Of a DNA stretch of 13,805 bases, positions 1 to 6,395 are shown piece by piece. Within the stretch, counting starts at the first letter, position 1. Each line of letters opens with the position of its first letter. This stretch comes from DASYUM01 sp036001225 (GTDB taxonomy: Bacteria; Methylomirabilota; Methylomirabilia; Rokubacteriales; DASRDR01), in assembly GCA_036001225.1 (NCBI GenBank), contig DASYUM010000222.1, positions 1 to 13,805 of the forward strand, in the 5' to 3' direction. The translations under genes were made by a program, and so were the position numbers. A model generated the notes under the pieces. The model saw only the letters and a list, made by a program, of their open reading frames with translations. It did not search any database and was not told where the DNA came from.

Positions 1-582
1 AAGCTGACGGCGAACACGCCGCCGGTGGTGCAGATGAAGGCGATGACCGGCCCGCGCCACATCATCATGTCGCCCGACAACAAGTTCGCCTACCTGCTGA
101 ACGAGCTGGTGGCGACGGTGACGACGCTGTCGCTCGACGCGCAGACGGGGCTCTTGACCGAGGTGAGCTCGGCCTCGGCGCTGCCGGCCGACAGCAAGCT
201 GGTGCCGGGCGCGCCGCGCGGCGCGGTCGGCGCGCCGGGACAGGCGCCGCGCGACACCTCGAACGACATCTGGGCCTCGGACCTGCACGTCACGCCGGAC
301 GGCAAGTTCCTGTATGCCGCGGAGCGCACCAGCAGCTCGATCGGGGCGTTCAGCGTCGACGCCGCCACCGGCAAGCTGACCTATCTCTCGAGCACGCCGA
401 CCGAGAAGCAGCCGCGCGGCTTCCGCATTGATCCCAAGGGCCGCTACATGGTGGTGAGCGGCGAGAAGTCGGAGACGATCTCGGTCTACGAGATCGACGC
501 CGCCAGCGGCGCGCTCAAGCCGCTGCAGAAATACCCGACGGGCAAAGGCTCGAACTGGGTGGAGATCGTCGGCTTCGATTGA
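1..582 (+). CDS. Lactonase-family beta-propeller protein (3' part, 5' end outside window)
   Basis: The frame is open from base 1 and ends with TGA at 580-582, giving 193 residues of the C-terminal part of a larger protein. The visible part repeats a blade pattern: a PDNK/PDGK/PKGR turn, a hydrophobic strand such as FAYLLNE or FLYAAER, then a 'LDAQTGLLTEV' or 'VDAATGKLTYL' strand. This is typical of the 6-phosphogluconolactonase/YVTN-like beta-propeller family (PF10282). The motif order HIIMSPDNKFAYLLNE, DLHVTPDGKFLYAAERTSSSI and RGFRIDPKGRYMVV marks three successive blades, and the family normally has seven. Family members hydrolyse sugar lactones or bind ligands, so the substrate cannot be read from this fragment. 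GTG at 25 is only an internal codon, not the start. Whether a signal peptide exists cannot be seen. The fold assignment is firm; enzymatic function is not. Confidence 0.85.
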   Translation, partial: KLTANTPPVVQMKAMTGPRHIIMSPDNKFAYLLNELVATVTTLSLDAQTGLLTEVSSASALPADSKLVPGAPRGAVGAPGQAPRDTSNDIWASDLHVTPDGKFLYAAERTSSSIGAFSVDAATGKLTYLSSTPTEKQPRGFRIDPKGRYMVVSGEKSETISVYEIDAASGALKPLQKYPTGKGSNWVEIVGFD

Positions 583-691
583 GCGGGTGAGAAAAGCAGG
601 GTGAACGTCCCTAGAAGCGGGCGTTCCAGGGTCGAAGAAGATGTCCTGATTGAGGGACTGACGGCTCTCGACAGCAATCGGGCGTAGCGTC

Positions 692-1030
692 ATGTTCGAC
701 GGGTTCGAGCTGACAATGATCGAGACCGGCTAAGCCGCCATCCGTGTAAGACGCGGTGGCGGCGGGCCACCCGTCTTGCTGCTGCAACGGCTTCCCGCAG
801 ACTCACATCATGTGGCACAAGATCGCTCCGCGCCTTGCTCGTGAATTCACCGTGGTTGCCGCTGACCTGCGCGGCTACGGGGACAGCAGTGAGCCGCTCA
901 CGACTGACCACGAGCCCTACTCCACACGGGCAATGGCGCGTGACGTGGTGGCGGTGATGGAGTGGCTCGGCTTCAACCGTTCTCCGTAGCCGGGCGCGAC
1001 CGAGGCGGACGCGTCGCCTACCGGCTTGCG
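692..1030 (+). pseudogene. Decayed alpha/beta-hydrolase (haloacetate-dehalogenase-like), N-terminal half only
   Basis: Starting from ATG 692 the sequence reads like the N-terminal half of a haloalkane/haloacetate dehalogenase-type alpha/beta hydrolase. A premature TAA lies at 731-733, where family members usually have a charged residue. An extra base near 785-787 shifts the frame inside the HGFPQ oxyanion motif, after which the protein continues as GFPQTHIMWHKIAPRLA and DLRGYGDSSEP. A missing base near 980-983 restores the original frame at FSVAGRDRGGRVAYRLA. The nucleophile-elbow motif, usually GHDRGG, here reads GRDRGG: the histidine is lost but the aspartate is present. Similarity stops abruptly at about 1030, where the frame enters an unrelated dehydrogenase fragment. 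The cap domain and the catalytic histidine are absent, so the gene is non-functional unless all three lesions are assembly errors. Confidence 0.75.
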
Positions 1031-1265
1031 CATCATAGAGACCACCGCCGCAACAGCGTTGATCGACAAACCGGCGGCGAACTCCGGCACGGACCGGAAT
1101 ACGGCGCGCGAGCAATTGATAGAGTCACTTGGCGGCATCCCGCTCGGCCGTCCAGGCTGGCCGACAGAGGTCGCCGAGCTGGTCGCCTTCCTCGCCTCTG
1201 ATCGCGCCGCATCGATCACGGGAAGCGAGTATGTCATCGACGGGGGCACCATCCCGACGATCTGA
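1027..1265 (+). pseudogene. C-terminal fragment of a short-chain dehydrogenase/reductase
   Basis: This stretch encodes about 79 residues ending at TGA 1263-1265. The end is the classic SDR C-terminus: GIPLGRPGWPTEVAELVAF, then LASDRAASITGSEYVIDGG. That corresponds to the last third of a roughly 250-residue classical SDR, after the YxxxK active site. The Rossmann GxxxGxG motif and the catalytic Ser-Tyr-Lys are missing, so it cannot be an active oxidoreductase. It joins the hydrolase remnant at about 1020-1030 with no intervening DNA. No Shine-Dalgarno sequence precedes the fragment. Apart from truncation, the reading frame itself looks intact, which suggests that the breakage is fairly recent or that the tail was transferred by recombination. 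Confidence 0.8.
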
Positions 1266-1436
1266 CGTGCGGTCATCTTTCGTTGGCCGAAGAGTCCCGC
1301 AGAGCGGGCGTTCTAGGAATGGTTGGCGGCGTATCGACAGCTGACCAGGAGGTTGACCCTCGCCGCCGGCCGCAGAACGGCCGCAAGGCCTCGGCCGGCG
1401 ATAGGCCGTCGCGTCAGTGTGCTAGACTTCGGGCGT
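1266..1436. other. Non-coding gap before tRNA-Lys
   Basis: No credible coding sequence is seen here. The only signal is a TAGACT box at 1423-1428, nine bases before the tRNA, which fits a -10 element. The matching -35 region around 1399-1405 does not resemble TTGACA. Confidence 0.5.
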
Positions 1437-1513
1437 GAGGCGTTAGCTCAGCCAGGTAGAGCTCCTGCCTTTTAAGCAGGGAGTCGGAGGTTCGAATCCT
1501 CCACGCCTCACCA
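1437..1513 (+). tRNA. tRNA-Lys (anticodon TTT)
   Basis: A full cloverleaf can be drawn by hand. The acceptor stem GAGGCGT (1437-1443) pairs perfectly with ACGCCTC (1503-1509). The D stem is GCTC/GAGC (1446-1449 with 1459-1462). The anticodon stem CCTGC/GCAGG (1464-1468 with 1476-1480) encloses loop CTTTTAA, with anticodon TTT at 1471-1473. The T stem GGAGG/CCTCC encloses loop TTCGAAT (1491-1497). The discriminator base A1510 is followed by a genomically encoded CCA (1511-1513). A -10-like TAGACT at 1423-1428 lies just upstream. It reads AAA and AAG lysine codons. Confidence 0.97.
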
Positions 1514-1564
1514 CTTCAGCCAGTCCGCGACGACATCGGCCCACGCGCCCGGACGGGATCTGAG

Positions 1565-2440
1565 CTACTGCCCCACGGTCAGGATCGACTCCTCGTACCG
1601 ACACGAACCCAGGCCGCCCTCGGCGAAGATACCGTGCTCGGCGATCCACCAGGCGGTCTCGTCGAAAACTTCCTTGGTGTACGGCTCGAACACGAGGCGC
1701 TCGCCCGGCCCCCAGCGGCGCGTGTCCATCATCGCGTGGTAACGCACCGGGAATTCCTTCTTGTAGTAGTGCGTGTAGCGGTCCGGCCGCAGATCGATGT
1801 CCCGCTGCGCCCGCCGCAAGGCGCGGAAGAACTTGCCCAGATCCTGGGGGTCGGGATTGCCGTGGATCATGGTGGCGATCATGAAGCTGGTGTCGATGAC
1901 CTTGCGGAAGCCGAGTTGCTCCGCGAAGTAGTACGGCCCGCTGAACAGACCCGCCGCCGGAACCGTGCCGTCGATCAGCAGCTCCATGCGCTTGAACAGC
2001 ATGCCGTCGTTGAAGGAGAGGGTGATCCGGTCGGTCGGCAGGTACGGCTCGAGCGCCTGGATCGTCGAGTAGTGGCTGCCGGACTGGTAGCCGACCGAGA
2101 TCGGCACGCCGGCGAGATCCTCGAGCGTCCTGACCGGGGAGCCGGCCGGCACGAAGATCCCCGCCGGCGCCACCGAGTAGGCGTCGCGGTAGAGCTTGCC
2201 GTGCCCGGCCGCCGCCGCGACCCCGACGGTCCAGTGGCACGCGCAGCTGACGTCGGCGCGGCGGCCCTGCTCGAACGACTGGTAGGCCCCGACCCGGTCC
2301 CCCTGGTCGTGGATCTTGCCGTCGGTCGACTGCACCAGCTCCCGAAAGACGTACTCGAGGCCTTCGTCCGTGAAGTAGCCCTTCTCCTCGGCGACCCACT
2401 CCTGCAGCCGGAAGTGCGGCTCGATGACGAACCTGGGCAT
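1565..2440 (-). CDS. NMT1/THI5-like ABC-type substrate-binding protein, no signal peptide
   Basis: This 291-residue protein starts at ATG 2440-2438, preceded by a GGGAGGGGGAG Shine-Dalgarno stretch; an upstream extension of the frame is possible but has no support. The sequence EEKGYFTDEGLEYVF (residues 18-32) is the N-terminal signature of NMT1/THI5-like periplasmic-binding folds (PF09084 type), where a first lobe binds a small, often pyrimidine- or sulfonate-like ligand. LEDLAGVPISVGYQSG (106-121) and GLFSGPYYFAEQLGF (164-178) fit the two-lobe fold. A Cys-rich CACHW stands at 66-70. There is no signal peptide or lipobox, and no permease or ATPase gene nearby, so either it is cytoplasmic, acting as a ligand-binding or decarboxylase-like enzyme, or the true start is misjudged. 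The family call is solid; the ligand is unknown. Confidence 0.8.
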   Translation of the reverse strand: MPRFVIEPHFRLQEWVAEEKGYFTDEGLEYVFRELVQSTDGKIHDQGDRVGAYQSFEQGRRADVSCACHWTVGVAAAAGHGKLYRDAYSVAPAGIFVPAGSPVRTLEDLAGVPISVGYQSGSHYSTIQALEPYLPTDRITLSFNDGMLFKRMELLIDGTVPAAGLFSGPYYFAEQLGFRKVIDTSFMIATMIHGNPDPQDLGKFFRALRRAQRDIDLRPDRYTHYYKKEFPVRYHAMMDTRRWGPGERLVFEPYTKEVFDETAWWIAEHGIFAEGGLGSCRYEESILTVGQ

Positions 2441-2472
2441 GTCTCGCTCTCCCCCTCCCGGGTGGCGTCGTC

Positions 2473-2515
2473 CCCGATACTGCCCGGCCCGCCGCTGAGC
2501 GTCAAGCGGAGGGTC
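2473..2515. repeat. 43-bp promoter-containing repeat, copy A
   Basis: This stretch matches 4447-4489 at 40 of 43 positions in the same orientation, with differences only at copy positions 18, 24 and 38. It spans a -35/-10 pair and also its spacer, which ordinary promoters do not conserve. Confidence 0.85.
2477..2505 (-). promoter_or_regulatory. Sigma70-like promoter of the NMT1-like gene
   Basis: Read on the minus strand, TTGACG (2505-2500) is followed after 17 bases by CAGTAT (2482-2477). This gives a leader of about 30 bases before the ATG at 2440. The element lies inside a 43-bp sequence that recurs upstream of the ankyrin operon. Confidence 0.55.
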
Positions 2516-2541
2516 GTCCGGCGGACGCGGGGGTGGGCGCC

Positions 2542-3348
2542 TCACGGTTTCTTGGTGCGGGAGGGGGCCGACTCGGGCATCTTGGCCAGCGCGGCTTTGA
2601 TCAACTCGACGACCTCGGCCTTGCCCGACTGCTGGGCGTTCGCGAGGGCCGTCTCGCCGCCCTTCGTCTTGAGGTGGGGGTTCGCTCCCAGCTCGAGGAG
2701 GGTCCGCACGCACTCCACCTGCCCCACGCTGGCCGCGGTGATGAGGGGCGTCGTCCCCCCCTGCGCGAGCTGCGTGACGCGGTCGATCTTGGCCCCCCTC
2801 GAGACCAGGAAGCGGATGACCTCGGGGCTGCAGATGCTCGACGCCGTCACCAGCGGCGTGAACCCGTTCCCGTCGGTGGCGTCGACGTCGGCCCCCGCGG
2901 CGACCAGCAGGTCCGCGATGCCGAGCTGGCCCTGGAAGAGCGCGCGCGCGAGGGCCGTGTAGCCCTTCTGGTCGGTCGCCTTCACGTCGGCGCCGGCTTT
3001 GAGGAGCAGCTCGACGACGTCGTCGTAGCCGCCCGAGGCCGCCCGGAGCAGCGCGGTGGCGCCGTCCGTGGCGCGGCCGTGGACGTTCGCCCCCTTCGAG
3101 AGGAGGTACCGGACGATCGCCATGCGGCCCTTCTCGGCGGCCTTGATGAGGGGCGTGACGACCCCCGCGCCCTCGTCGAGGGGCGTGTCGGGATCGAGGC
3201 CGTGCTCCAGGAGGGCCTTGATGGCGGCGAGGTGGCCGCGCTCGATGGCGTCAGCCAACTCGCGGGTACGGCCGGCCCGTTGGGCCCACGTCGGAACGGT
3301 GGTGAGGAGCAGTGCCGCGACCGTGGCGGCGACGAGGCGCGTGCGCAC
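2542..3348 (-). CDS. Exported ankyrin-repeat protein (second gene of pair)
   Basis: This encodes 268 residues with a GTG start at 3348-3346. Residues 1-23 form a Sec signal peptide: a basic start, hydrophobic AATVAALLL, then the cleavage site TWA|Q. Residues 25 to about 255 contain seven ankyrin repeats of about 33 residues, with the usual TPL-x-AA, LLxxGAD and TDxxG positions, for example TALLRAASGGYDDVVELLL followed by KAGADVKATD. Ankyrin repeats bind proteins, so a periplasmic or surface binding role is likely; no enzymatic domain is seen. The tail PESAPSRTKKP is basic and probably disordered. The gene starts four bases after the preceding ankyrin gene stops, and its AAGGAG ribosome site lies in the last codons of that gene, which implies translational coupling. 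The binding partner is unknown. Confidence 0.9.
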   Translation of the reverse strand: MRTRLVAATVAALLLTTVPTWAQRAGRTRELADAIERGHLAAIKALLEHGLDPDTPLDEGAGVVTPLIKAAEKGRMAIVRYLLSKGANVHGRATDGATALLRAASGGYDDVVELLLKAGADVKATDQKGYTALARALFQGQLGIADLLVAAGADVDATDGNGFTPLVTASSICSPEVIRFLVSRGAKIDRVTQLAQGGTTPLITAASVGQVECVRTLLELGANPHLKTKGGETALANAQQSGKAEVVELIKAALAKMPESAPSRTKKP

Positions 3349-3352
3349 CCTC

Positions 3353-4276
3353 CTACTCCTTCGCGCCGTGGGCCTTGAGGAGGTCCACGATCGCCGGATC
3401 GCCCTTCTTCACGGCGAGCTGCAGTACGGACTGGCGGCCTCCATCCTTGGCGTTCACGTTCGCCCCCTTGTTCAGGAGCAGCTTCACCACCTCCACCCGG
3501 CCTTTCTCCACGGCCTCCGCCAGCGCCGTCTTTCCGAAGGCCTCCGCCTCGAGGGGGACGCCTTGGGCCAGGAGCAGCTCGGCGACGGCGACGTGACCCT
3601 CGCGCGCGGCGGCGTGGAGAGCGGTGCCGAAGAGCGGATTGGCGCAGGTGGGCGAGGCCTTTCGCTCCAGGAGCAGCTTGGCGACCTCGAGGTGGCCCTT
3701 GGCCGCGGCGGCGACGATCGGCCCGCAGCCGCGATCGTCCCGGGCGTTGGGGTCAGCCCCCTTTCCGAGGAGGAGCCGCACGGTCGAGAGCCGGCCCTGG
3801 AGAACGGCGTAGTAGAGAGGCGTCGCGCTCCGCCGTTCCTTGGCCCGGAGGCTCGCCCCCTTGGCGAGGAGCTGCTCGACGATGGCGTCGTGGCCCTCCT
3901 GGGCGGCGGCGTGCAGCGCGGTGAAGCCGATGCGGTTGGTTGCGTCGATGTCCGCCCCCTTGTCGAGGAGGAGCTGGACGGCCCTCGCGTGGCCTCGGAG
4001 GCTCGCGATGAGGAGCGGCGGGTCGGAATCGGGGTCCGGGCGGTTGGGATCGGCCCCCTTCTCGAGGAGGAGCTGGACCACCTCGTCGCGCCCCCGCCCC
4101 ACGGCGTACTGGAGCGGCGTGCGGCCGCGCTCGTCGAGAGCGTCCACCGGGACGCCCGCCCGCAGCTCGGCCTCCACCTTGTCCTTCATCCCCTGCTGCG
4201 CGTAGTAGTGGATGTTCGTCGCCGCCAGCGCGCTCGCGGCGAGGAGGGTCAGGCCGATCGTCAGGATTCGCGTCAT
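3353..4276 (-). CDS. Exported ankyrin-repeat protein (first gene of pair)
   Basis: This encodes 307 residues starting at ATG 4276-4274, seven bases after a GGAGG ribosome site. Residues 1-19 (MTRILTIGLTLLAASALA) form a signal peptide with an ALA|A cleavage site, so the mature protein is probably periplasmic. The mature part is almost entirely ankyrin: nine consecutive repeats such as TPLQYAVGRGRDEVVQLLL and FTALHAAAQEGHDAIVEQLL. It ends right after the last repeat (LLKAHGAKE), with no extra domain. It shares architecture with the downstream gene, four bases away, and the two probably arose by duplication and act together. Exported bacterial ankyrin proteins are known as inhibitors or partners of secreted enzymes (for example AnkB-like proteins with catalase), but no partner gene lies here. 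Confidence 0.92.
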   Translation of the reverse strand: MTRILTIGLTLLAASALAATNIHYYAQQGMKDKVEAELRAGVPVDALDERGRTPLQYAVGRGRDEVVQLLLEKGADPNRPDPDSDPPLLIASLRGHARAVQLLLDKGADIDATNRIGFTALHAAAQEGHDAIVEQLLAKGASLRAKERRSATPLYYAVLQGRLSTVRLLLGKGADPNARDDRGCGPIVAAAAKGHLEVAKLLLERKASPTCANPLFGTALHAAAREGHVAVAELLLAQGVPLEAEAFGKTALAEAVEKGRVEVVKLLLNKGANVNAKDGGRQSVLQLAVKKGDPAIVDLLKAHGAKE

Positions 4277-4446
4277 GGTCGTCCTCCGTGCGTCTCTGGG
4301 CGTCTCACTCGGGTCCGTCCACCTGGACGAGCAAAGCCGGCGTCACGGGCGATCGTGGCGGCGTCGTGCCTCCGGCCCTCGGCGATGCTACCGTGACCCC
4401 GGACGTGGCGCGCCCCCCGTCGTTCCCCCGTGGACGGGCCGCGGGG

Positions 4447-4489
4447 CCCGATACTGCCCGGCCGGCCGCCGAGCGTCAAGCGGCGGGTC
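4447..4489. repeat. 43-bp promoter-containing repeat, copy B
   Basis: This is the second copy of the element at 2473-2515, identical at 40 of 43 positions and in the same orientation. It lies upstream of the ankyrin operon. Confidence 0.85.
4451..4479 (-). promoter_or_regulatory. Sigma70-like promoter of the ankyrin operon
   Basis: On the minus strand TTGACG (4479-4474) is followed after 17 bases by CAGTAT (4456-4451). Boxes and spacing are exactly those of the promoter in front of the NMT1-like gene. The leader to ATG 4276 would be about 170 bases. Confidence 0.5.
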
Positions 4490-4712
4490 AGCCCGCGCGA
4501 CCGCTGGGGGTCGAGATCCTCGGAGCCGTGCGGCCGAGGGGTCGCGGGCTTTGCCGGGGCGCTTCGCAAGAATTGCAAGCCGGCGACGGGCCGGCGTCGG
4601 CCCGGGGGGTCCGTTCGGCCCGCAAACGGTCCGATTGGCCGGCGTTCGGCCCGCCGCGTGGGTCTTGCGGACATGGCCCCTGATCTGCAGAGACGGTCGA
4701 CGGAGGGACGAG

Positions 4713-4874
4713 ATGCGACGAGAAACCTACCTGGTCTGCTGGCGGTGCCACGGCGTGGAAGAGGTCATGACCGAGGACGGCTGGGTCCGCTGCCCCGTCT
4801 GCACCGGCCCCGGCCGGCCGCTGGCCGCGCCCCCGGCCGGCGGCGCCGGCCCCGGCGGAGCCGGCCGGCCGTGA
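4713..4874 (+). CDS. Small zinc-ribbon protein
   Basis: This encodes 53 residues from ATG 4713, five bases after a CGGAGGGA ribosome site. Two CxxC knuckles are visible: C9-x2-C12 in CWRCHG and C27-x2-C30 in CPVC, separated by 14 residues. This is the spacing of a rubredoxin-like or zinc-ribbon fold. The last 20 residues are a Gly/Pro/Ala tail with no structure. Such tiny zinc ribbons often act as accessory metal-binding or nucleic-acid-binding proteins, and no specific role can be read here. Its stop TGA overlaps the ATG of the next gene by one base (TGATG), so the two are co-translated. The good ribosome site and conserved-looking knuckles argue that this is a real gene. Confidence 0.75.
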   Translation: MRRETYLVCWRCHGVEEVMTEDGWVRCPVCTGPGRPLAAPPAGGAGPGGAGRP

Positions 4875-5122
4875 TGAGCGTGGCCGCCCGCTACTTCGCC
4901 GTCGTCCGGCGGGGCGAGACCGAGATCTTCCGGACGCTCCTCCGCGCCCTCGAGGACCAGCCGGGCCCGATGCAGGTCATCTGGGATCGACGGGGGCGCG
5001 AGCGGCGTCAGCGTGGCCAGCCCGCCGTGGCCGAGCGCCGCCGGTCCGATCGCCGCGGCCGGCCGGCCACGACGTGGCTGAGCCTCGGCTTCATCTTCGC
5101 CCCCTATCGGGGCGCCGTCTAA
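4874..5122 (+). CDS. Hypothetical basic 82-residue protein
   Basis: The start ATG (4874-4876) overlaps the stop of the zinc-ribbon gene, so translation is coupled. Residues 1-35 look folded (RYFAVVRRGETEIFRTLLRALE and then PMQVIWDRR). Residues 38-64 are highly basic, with DRRGRERRQR and AERRRSDRRGR repeats that resemble the 'DRRxxERR' tracts of small uncharacterised proteins in GC-rich Gram-negative bacteria. The end TWLSLGFIFAP is hydrophobic. I do not recognise a named family. Arg-rich tracts could bind nucleic acid or acidic lipids. Its stop TAA (5120-5122) overlaps the stop of the converging minus-strand operon. Whether it works together with the zinc-ribbon protein is unknown. Confidence 0.65.
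   Translation: MSVAARYFAVVRRGETEIFRTLLRALEDQPGPMQVIWDRRGRERRQRGQPAVAERRRSDRRGRPATTWLSLGFIFAPYRGAV
5098..5114. terminator. Possible bidirectional hairpin at convergent gene ends
   Basis: CGCCCC (5098-5103) and GGGGCG (5109-5114) form a 6-bp stem with loop CTATC, right at the meeting point of two convergent genes. There is no T-run on either side, so an intrinsic terminator is only a possibility. Confidence 0.25.
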
Positions 5123-5526
5123 CCCGACCCGTTCTCCCGTCCGGACTCCCCTTCCCCGCCCACGCGGCGCTTCCTCCACGGCGCCACGATGTCCGCCGGC
5201 CGCAGCGAGGGAGCCCAGCTACGCGCCGTGGGAAGCTGGAGGAGCGCGATGCCCGCCAGCGCCGCGCCGACGGCGTCCCACCGGTGGAAGTGAAGGCCCC
5301 GGAGCGTCTCGTGGCTCAAGAAGACGTAGGCCGCGAAGCGCGCCCGCCGGTGGCGAGTCCAGAGCAGACGCCCCACGTAGGGGGCGGCGAGGCCGTAGGC
5401 GAGGTAATTCCACGGCCGGTCGGGCGCGAAGTTGAGGACGCGCAGCCCGGCCAGGCTCGCCGCCTGAAGGACGGGCGCGGCGGCGCAGGCCACCGCCAGC
5501 GCGGTGATGACCCACGGCCGGTGCAT
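5119..5526 (-). CDS. Small integral membrane protein, last gene of operon
   Basis: This encodes 135 residues from ATG 5526-5524. Four hydrophobic segments are visible at about residues 5-27, 38-56, 62-75 and 84-99. They are joined by short basic loops (RHRRAR at 59-64) and followed by a charged tail of about 30 residues (WRKRRVGGEGESGRENGSG). No known domain is recognised. The gap to the DUF350 gene upstream is 32 bases with no strong ribosome site, so expression is probably weaker, or the start lies elsewhere. Its position as last gene of the DUF4178 operon suggests a supporting membrane role, but it could also be a passenger. Its stop codon overlaps that of the convergent plus-strand gene by two bases. 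Confidence 0.65.
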   Translation of the reverse strand: MHRPWVITALAVACAAAPVLQAASLAGLRVLNFAPDRPWNYLAYGLAAPYVGRLLWTRHRRARFAAYVFLSHETLRGLHFHRWDAVGAALAGIALLQLPTARSWAPSLRPADIVAPWRKRRVGGEGESGRENGSG

Positions 5527-5558
5527 CGGCTGGATCGGACCAGACGTCCGGGGAGCGC

Positions 5559-6395
5559 CTACAGGCTCCAGCCGATCAGGAGCGAGGCCCCGAGGTAGAA
5601 GAGCGCCTCGAGGTAGCCCACGCCCACGTTGGGCACGTCCTGCTCCAGCACCTCCTGGCGGATGGTCACCCCGGGCAGCAGCAGCCAGTCCGTGAGCTGG
5701 CGGACCACGAAGAGGAGCACGAGCCCGGCCAGCGCGTACCCGGTGGCGGCGGCGAAGCCGGCCGACCACCCCTCGAAGGGTCCGCTGATCGACATGCGGA
5801 GGATGTTCCCGATCGCGACCAGCACGCCGGCGAGGCCGAGGGCGACCGCCTGGTTGCCGCGCCGGATCTCGGTCACCAGGTCGTACCGGACGAGCCGGAG
5901 AAAGACGGCGGCGGCCCCGAGCAGGAGCGCCTGGGCATAGCCCCAGAAGACGGCCGCGGCCAGCAGGCCGCCTTCATCGGCCAGCGCGCCGAGGACCAGC
6001 AGCGCATTGGCGATGTGGGACCCCGCCGCCACCATGCCGGCGGCGACGTTGCCCCGTCCGATCTCGTGGCCGACGTCGAGGCCACCGAAGAGGATCCATC
6101 GATTGGCGATCGAGGCCACGTTCAGCAGCACCACCGCCAGGACGCCCCAGCCCGCGACCGAGATGGCCTCGCGCAGCAGGTCGCCGCGCGGCTGGCCGGA
6201 CAGCGGCGCGCCCATCACGATCAGGATGCCGAGGTAGTAGGCGCCCAGCGGAATCGCGAACGCGACGTGGTCCCGGGCGGTCACCTCGCGATCGACCCGG
6301 GCCGCCGGGTGAAAGACGCCGAAAACCAGCTTGCCCACCCAGCAGAGCACGAACGACAGGAGAAGATAGGTCACGGCCGCGAGCCCGTAGGTCAT
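5559..6395 (-). CDS. DUF350 (YjfL-type) integral membrane protein
   Basis: This encodes 278 residues with ATG 6395-6393, overlapping the preceding stop by ATGA. The protein is nearly all membrane: about eight hydrophobic helices. The DUF350 (PF03994) signature occurs twice: GHEIGRGNVAAGMVAAG (109-125) and TEIRRGNQAVALGLAG (175-190). A second repeated motif, REVTARDHVAFAIPLGAYYLG (36-56) and QEVLEQDVPNVGVGYLEALFYLG (247-269), shows that the protein is a tandem duplication, a common form of this family. DUF350 proteins are uncharacterised inner-membrane proteins regularly encoded beside spermidine-synthase-like and DUF4178 genes, and this neighbourhood repeats that association. A transport or membrane-envelope role is plausible, but no substrate is known. 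Confidence 0.92.
   Translation of the reverse strand: MTYGLAAVTYLLLSFVLCWVGKLVFGVFHPAARVDREVTARDHVAFAIPLGAYYLGILIVMGAPLSGQPRGDLLREAISVAGWGVLAVVLLNVASIANRWILFGGLDVGHEIGRGNVAAGMVAAGSHIANALLVLGALADEGGLLAAAVFWGYAQALLLGAAAVFLRLVRYDLVTEIRRGNQAVALGLAGVLVAIGNILRMSISGPFEGWSAGFAAATGYALAGLVLLFVVRQLTDWLLLPGVTIRQEVLEQDVPNVGVGYLEALFYLGASLLIGWSL

Larger units (their letters stand above)
4277..4712. other. Intergenic region between divergent ankyrin operon and small zinc-ribbon gene
   Basis: No convincing gene is present on either strand. Open frames exist because of high GC, but their products are low-complexity Arg/Pro/Gly sequences. The region holds the minus-strand promoter repeat (4447-4489), which implies a leader of about 170 bases for the ankyrin operon. 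Within that leader a second TAGCAT-like -10 box lies on the minus strand near 4386-4391, without a good -35. A weak plus-strand candidate, TTGCGG at 4665-4670 with CAGAGA 17 bases downstream, could serve the zinc-ribbon gene. Confidence 0.5.

Noticed and set aside
617..1317. A 14-base direct repeat (617-630 and 1304-1317, one mismatch) flanking the chimeric pseudogene, which could be a target-site or recombination scar.
   Set aside because: It is short and GC-rich, and the surrounding bases do not extend the match, so chance is a sufficient explanation.
1437..1513. tRNA-Lys as an integration site for a mobile element.
   Set aside because: No integrase gene and no second copy of the tRNA 3' end are seen in the window.
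4273..4674. Long open frames on both strands in the gap before the zinc-ribbon gene.
   Set aside because: The products are Arg/Pro/Gly-rich, have no ribosome site, and one overlaps the promoter repeat. Such frames are expected by chance at this GC content.
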